Source: Candidatus Latescibacterota bacterium
GTDB lineage: Bacteria > Latescibacterota > MVCY01
Direction: 5' to 3'
NCBI GenBank assembly: GCA_030608245.1
Contig: JAUWEO010000051.1
Span: 1-9,400, forward strand
DNA: 9,400 nucleotides
Shown here: one piece after another, positions 7,485-9,400 of the stretch
How the letters are laid out: the number at the start of each line of letters is the position of its first letter
Numbering within the stretch: position 1 is the stretch's first letter
Made by a program: the position numbers and the translations under genes
Notes under the pieces: generated by a model
Database searches by the model: none
The model's input: the letters and a program-made list of their open reading frames with translations, nothing else
Told to the model about the DNA's origin: nothing

Positions 7485-7571
7485 TTAATCTAAGATCTTA
7501 CCCTGCCTAACTCTTGGATAGCAGTGGGGTGCTTGCACCACGATGTTCTCTTGTACAGTTTTGGGAACCAT
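7485..7571 (-). pseudogene. Remnant of a second ceramidase-like gene (28 codons)
   Basis: The spacer between the ceramidase-like and propeller genes encodes, in one frame ending in TAA, QAPHCYPRVRQGKILD. The intact neighbour has QATHCHCYPRVREGEILD at its metal-binding motif. At the DNA level, 18 bases (ACTCTTGGATAGCAGTGG on the plus strand) are identical to 9198-9215. The next 19 match at 17 positions after a 6-bp gap that removes one His-Cys pair. Further along, differences fall mostly at third codon positions (V, R, G, I, L and D kept), so the copy diverged while coding. The frame is open only from a stop just after the neighbour's end to this TAA. It has an ATG at 7571 but no clear ribosome site, and is far too short to be an enzyme. 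Best read as a decayed tandem paralog; a translated leader peptide is less likely. Confidence 0.6.
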
Positions 7572-7585
7572 CAACCGGCGTCAGC

Positions 7586-9400
7586 TTACTCAGCCACAGT
7601 CAGCACCTTGGAAGGGGGTGAAAATATATCCACCCACGGTTCTCGACGCGTATTCCCATTTACATCCAGCCAAAAGACGGCCCGGTATTTCCCCGCTGGC
7701 ACCCCCTCAAAGAGGAACACCCCCTCCTCTTCGACTGTGGTCTGCCGGACAGGCTGATTGAGCACCAGATGACCATGGCGGAGAGGAACACCAAAAGGAA
7801 AAATCCCCCCGTCGATCCGTTCCCCCCAACCGGGTTTCCCTTCGACCTGAACACGAGCAGAGATTTGGTGGCCTTCGACCTCGACCTCCTCAATGAGAAG
7901 AGCCTTTACCTCGGTCTCTAACATCTTCTGATAGAGGTGGAAATGGACTACGCTCTCCCGACCCGCTTTCACCGTCAGGGGGTAATTGCTGATGAGCGTC
8001 CGCTCTTTGGCGGGCCATCCTCGCAGAGGCGGGAGGTTTTTCTCGTCGACCGCCACCTCTATGACAGAGAGAAACTTCGCTCCGGGAAGAAGATGGATTA
8101 TCTCAAAATGGCCCTTTTCCCCCACATCCACCTTTTTGCTTGGGCCATGTCTGGGGCCGTGTGGCACATTCATGATCGTGATCTCTATGTGCTGCTTCCC
8201 ATCATAATCCACGCTTCCTCGGATGGTTCCCATAGTACGCTCGTCAAAAGGCGGGAAAGGCTTAAAATGGGGATTCACCAACTTGAGGGCGGCGTTCATA
8301 ATCGTAGGTCCTTGCTTGGGGCCAAAGAAGGTTCTTCCTCCTATCGCTCCCCAGGCAATCCCCTCGATGACTTCACCTTCAGGTCGAATGTAGCTTATAT
8401 GGTCATTGGCGTGGTCAAGAACGATGCTATTCTTGAAGCCGCTATGCTTCCTGAACGCAACTAACAGCTCAGCCGTCAGCTCACCGGGGAATGTGCAAAA
8501 GACCGTCTCATCGTCAAAAATGAAGGCCTGCAGTAGGGTGGTCTCTCCCCAGGGACTGGGGGTTTTCCCTTTTGCCAATCGTTCCCGTATCCATTCAGCC
8601 ATAGGAGGCAACTTCACCATCTGCCAGCGAAACTCCAATCTCACGCTTTCGGCGGTCTCTATCTCCGGCAGCATCGACAGCACATTCCTGGCAACAGCCT
8701 CTGGAATGTTTCTCCTCCTGGGTACCGGCACCCCATCTACCTCCTCAATCGGTAGCTGAGGTGCCCCCAGACCCACTGAAGAGCCGCACCCTCCTTGAGT
8801 AAACATGGTAAAGATATCTGCGGGAACCTTCCGGCCTATGTTGTAGACTTGATAGAGCCTGTCCAATCTGGTTTGCAATTCAATGTACTCTCTGGCCATC
8901 CCCGGCCAGTCGGGCCCGATCATCCCCGGCTTTCCTGGCCCCCACGACTTGGTGAAAATGACCGGATGAGCGGGGAAGTTGAAGATCACACCCCGGGCAA
9001 TGCCTTCCCCATCCTCTATGCGCATCACATAAAGATCGGAGGAAATGGGGCCGTCGAAATTATCCCGGTTGACGACCAGGTCCTGTCTCAGCACGCGATG
9101 ACCTATCCCTATCCTGGCCTCAAAGAGATCCTCCAGAGCCTCCTTCACCGCCTGCGCGGATCGCTCCGCCAGCAAATCCAATATCTCTCCTTCCCGGACT
9201 CTTGGATAGCAGTGGCAGTGGGTTGCTTGCACCATGATGTGGTTTTTCTTAAGCCCGGTCTGGGAGGCAATCCGCTCTTTAATGAAGTTCACTCTATGCC
9301 AGTTGATTCCAATAACGTCCAACACCACCCAGGCCACCCTCAACTCCTCCACCTGAAAGACAACGGTTTTGACATAGGTCGGCCCTCCGTAGAACTCGTG
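7586..9400 (-). CDS. Neutral/alkaline ceramidase-like hydrolase, 5' end outside the window
   Basis: Partial: the frame runs through the right edge (first visible residues HEFYGGPTYVKTVVFQ), so the GTG at 9352 is an internal valine. Neutral ceramidases are zinc amidases that cleave N-acyl bonds of ceramide. Seen, counting from the codon at 9352: WVVLDVIGI (8-16) and ATHCHCYP (43-50), matching the family ATHTHSGP block; NFPAHPVIF (125-133) for the second histidine; FTQGGCGSSVG (184-194) near the nucleophile serine region; FPGEL (288-292) and NDHISYI (316-322) for the zinc Glu and Tyr. All blocks appear in the family order. Residues about 375-475 and 480-588 look like two beta-sandwich domains, the last with GVPAGKYRAVFWLDVNGN. 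The stop is TAA. Many environmental homologs have unknown substrates, and two motifs deviate, so true ceramidase activity is unproven. It heads the visible unit with the propeller gene. Whether it is exported cannot be seen. Confidence 0.8.
   Translation of the reverse strand, partial: HEFYGGPTYVKTVVFQVEELRVAWVVLDVIGINWHRVNFIKERIASQTGLKKNHIMVQATHCHCYPRVREGEILDLLAERSAQAVKEALEDLFEARIGIGHRVLRQDLVVNRDNFDGPISSDLYVMRIEDGEGIARGVIFNFPAHPVIFTKSWGPGKPGMIGPDWPGMAREYIELQTRLDRLYQVYNIGRKVPADIFTMFTQGGCGSSVGLGAPQLPIEEVDGVPVPRRRNIPEAVARNVLSMLPEIETAESVRLEFRWQMVKLPPMAEWIRERLAKGKTPSPWGETTLLQAFIFDDETVFCTFPGELTAELLVAFRKHSGFKNSIVLDHANDHISYIRPEGEVIEGIAWGAIGGRTFFGPKQGPTIMNAALKLVNPHFKPFPPFDERTMGTIRGSVDYDGKQHIEITIMNVPHGPRHGPSKKVDVGEKGHFEIIHLLPGAKFLSVIEVAVDEKNLPPLRGWPAKERTLISNYPLTVKAGRESVVHFHLYQKMLETEVKALLIEEVEVEGHQISARVQVEGKPGWGERIDGGIFPFGVPLRHGHLVLNQPVRQTTVEEEGVFLFEGVPAGKYRAVFWLDVNGNTRREPWVDIFSPPSKVLTVAE

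Noticed and set aside
7937..8464. Plus-strand open frame of 175 codons
   Set aside because: Antisense to the ceramidase-like gene and covering its conserved PGE and ISYI blocks; no recognisable domain.
9350..9352. GTG as the start of the ceramidase-like gene
   Set aside because: The frame stays open to the window edge, and the 16 residues before it (GGPTYVKTVVF region) continue the family's N-terminal strand pattern, so this is an internal valine.
1..9400. CRISPR array, tRNA/rRNA, transposase, or defence or toxin-antitoxin system
   Set aside because: No regularly spaced repeats, no tRNA-like cloverleaf noticed by eye, no transposase or nuclease motifs, and no small paired genes on either strand.

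Overview
The window reads as accessory carbohydrate and lipid catabolism DNA from an uncultured bacterium. All supported genes lie on the minus strand, so the reading order runs from position 9400 down to 1. Intergenic gaps are fairly long and carry imperfect palindromes. The gene set is glycosidases without signal peptides, a ceramidase-like hydrolase and a membrane-anchored PD40 propeller with a CXXCH motif. This combination resembles gene-rich environmental lineages of the PVC, FCB or related candidate phyla, but nothing in the sequence fixes the phylum.

Right part (9400 to about 5470). A neutral/alkaline ceramidase-like hydrolase enters from the right edge, so its 5' end is missing. It has a metallo-amidase domain and two probable C-terminal beta-sandwich domains. 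A short decayed fragment of a second, paralogous ceramidase-like gene follows and occupies most of the 115-bp spacer. Next comes a single-pass membrane-anchored protein with an Ig-like region, one CXXCH heme c-type motif and a TolB/PD40-like beta-propeller. A hairpin followed by a T-rich stretch about 150 bp after its stop is the best candidate end of this transcription unit.

Middle gap (5195-5658). There is no gene here. It holds the hairpin just mentioned, a second GATTCCGGC-type hairpin, and an imperfect inverted-repeat element with three ACGAAT hexamers spaced exactly 10 bp apart. I found no convincing promoter by eye, although the promoter of the next two genes should lie here.

Left part (5182 to 1). 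A six-hairpin (alpha/alpha)6 glycosidase-like protein is followed, after a 113-bp spacer with a strong hairpin, by a GH106-like (alpha-L-rhamnosidase-like) glycosidase. Both look cytoplasmic and are probably co-transcribed. A hairpin with a T run directly after the GH106-like stop is a likely terminator. A perfect 13-bp tandem duplication lies beyond it.

Taken together, the two intracellular glycosidases suggest breakdown of an imported, possibly rhamnose-containing glycoside. The ceramidase-like enzyme raises, without proving, the idea of glycolipid or acyl-amide breakdown. I see no defence system, CRISPR array, RNA gene or intact mobile element. The most novel observations are the ceramidase paralog remnant, the altered ceramidase active-site motifs, and the heme motif joined to a beta-propeller.
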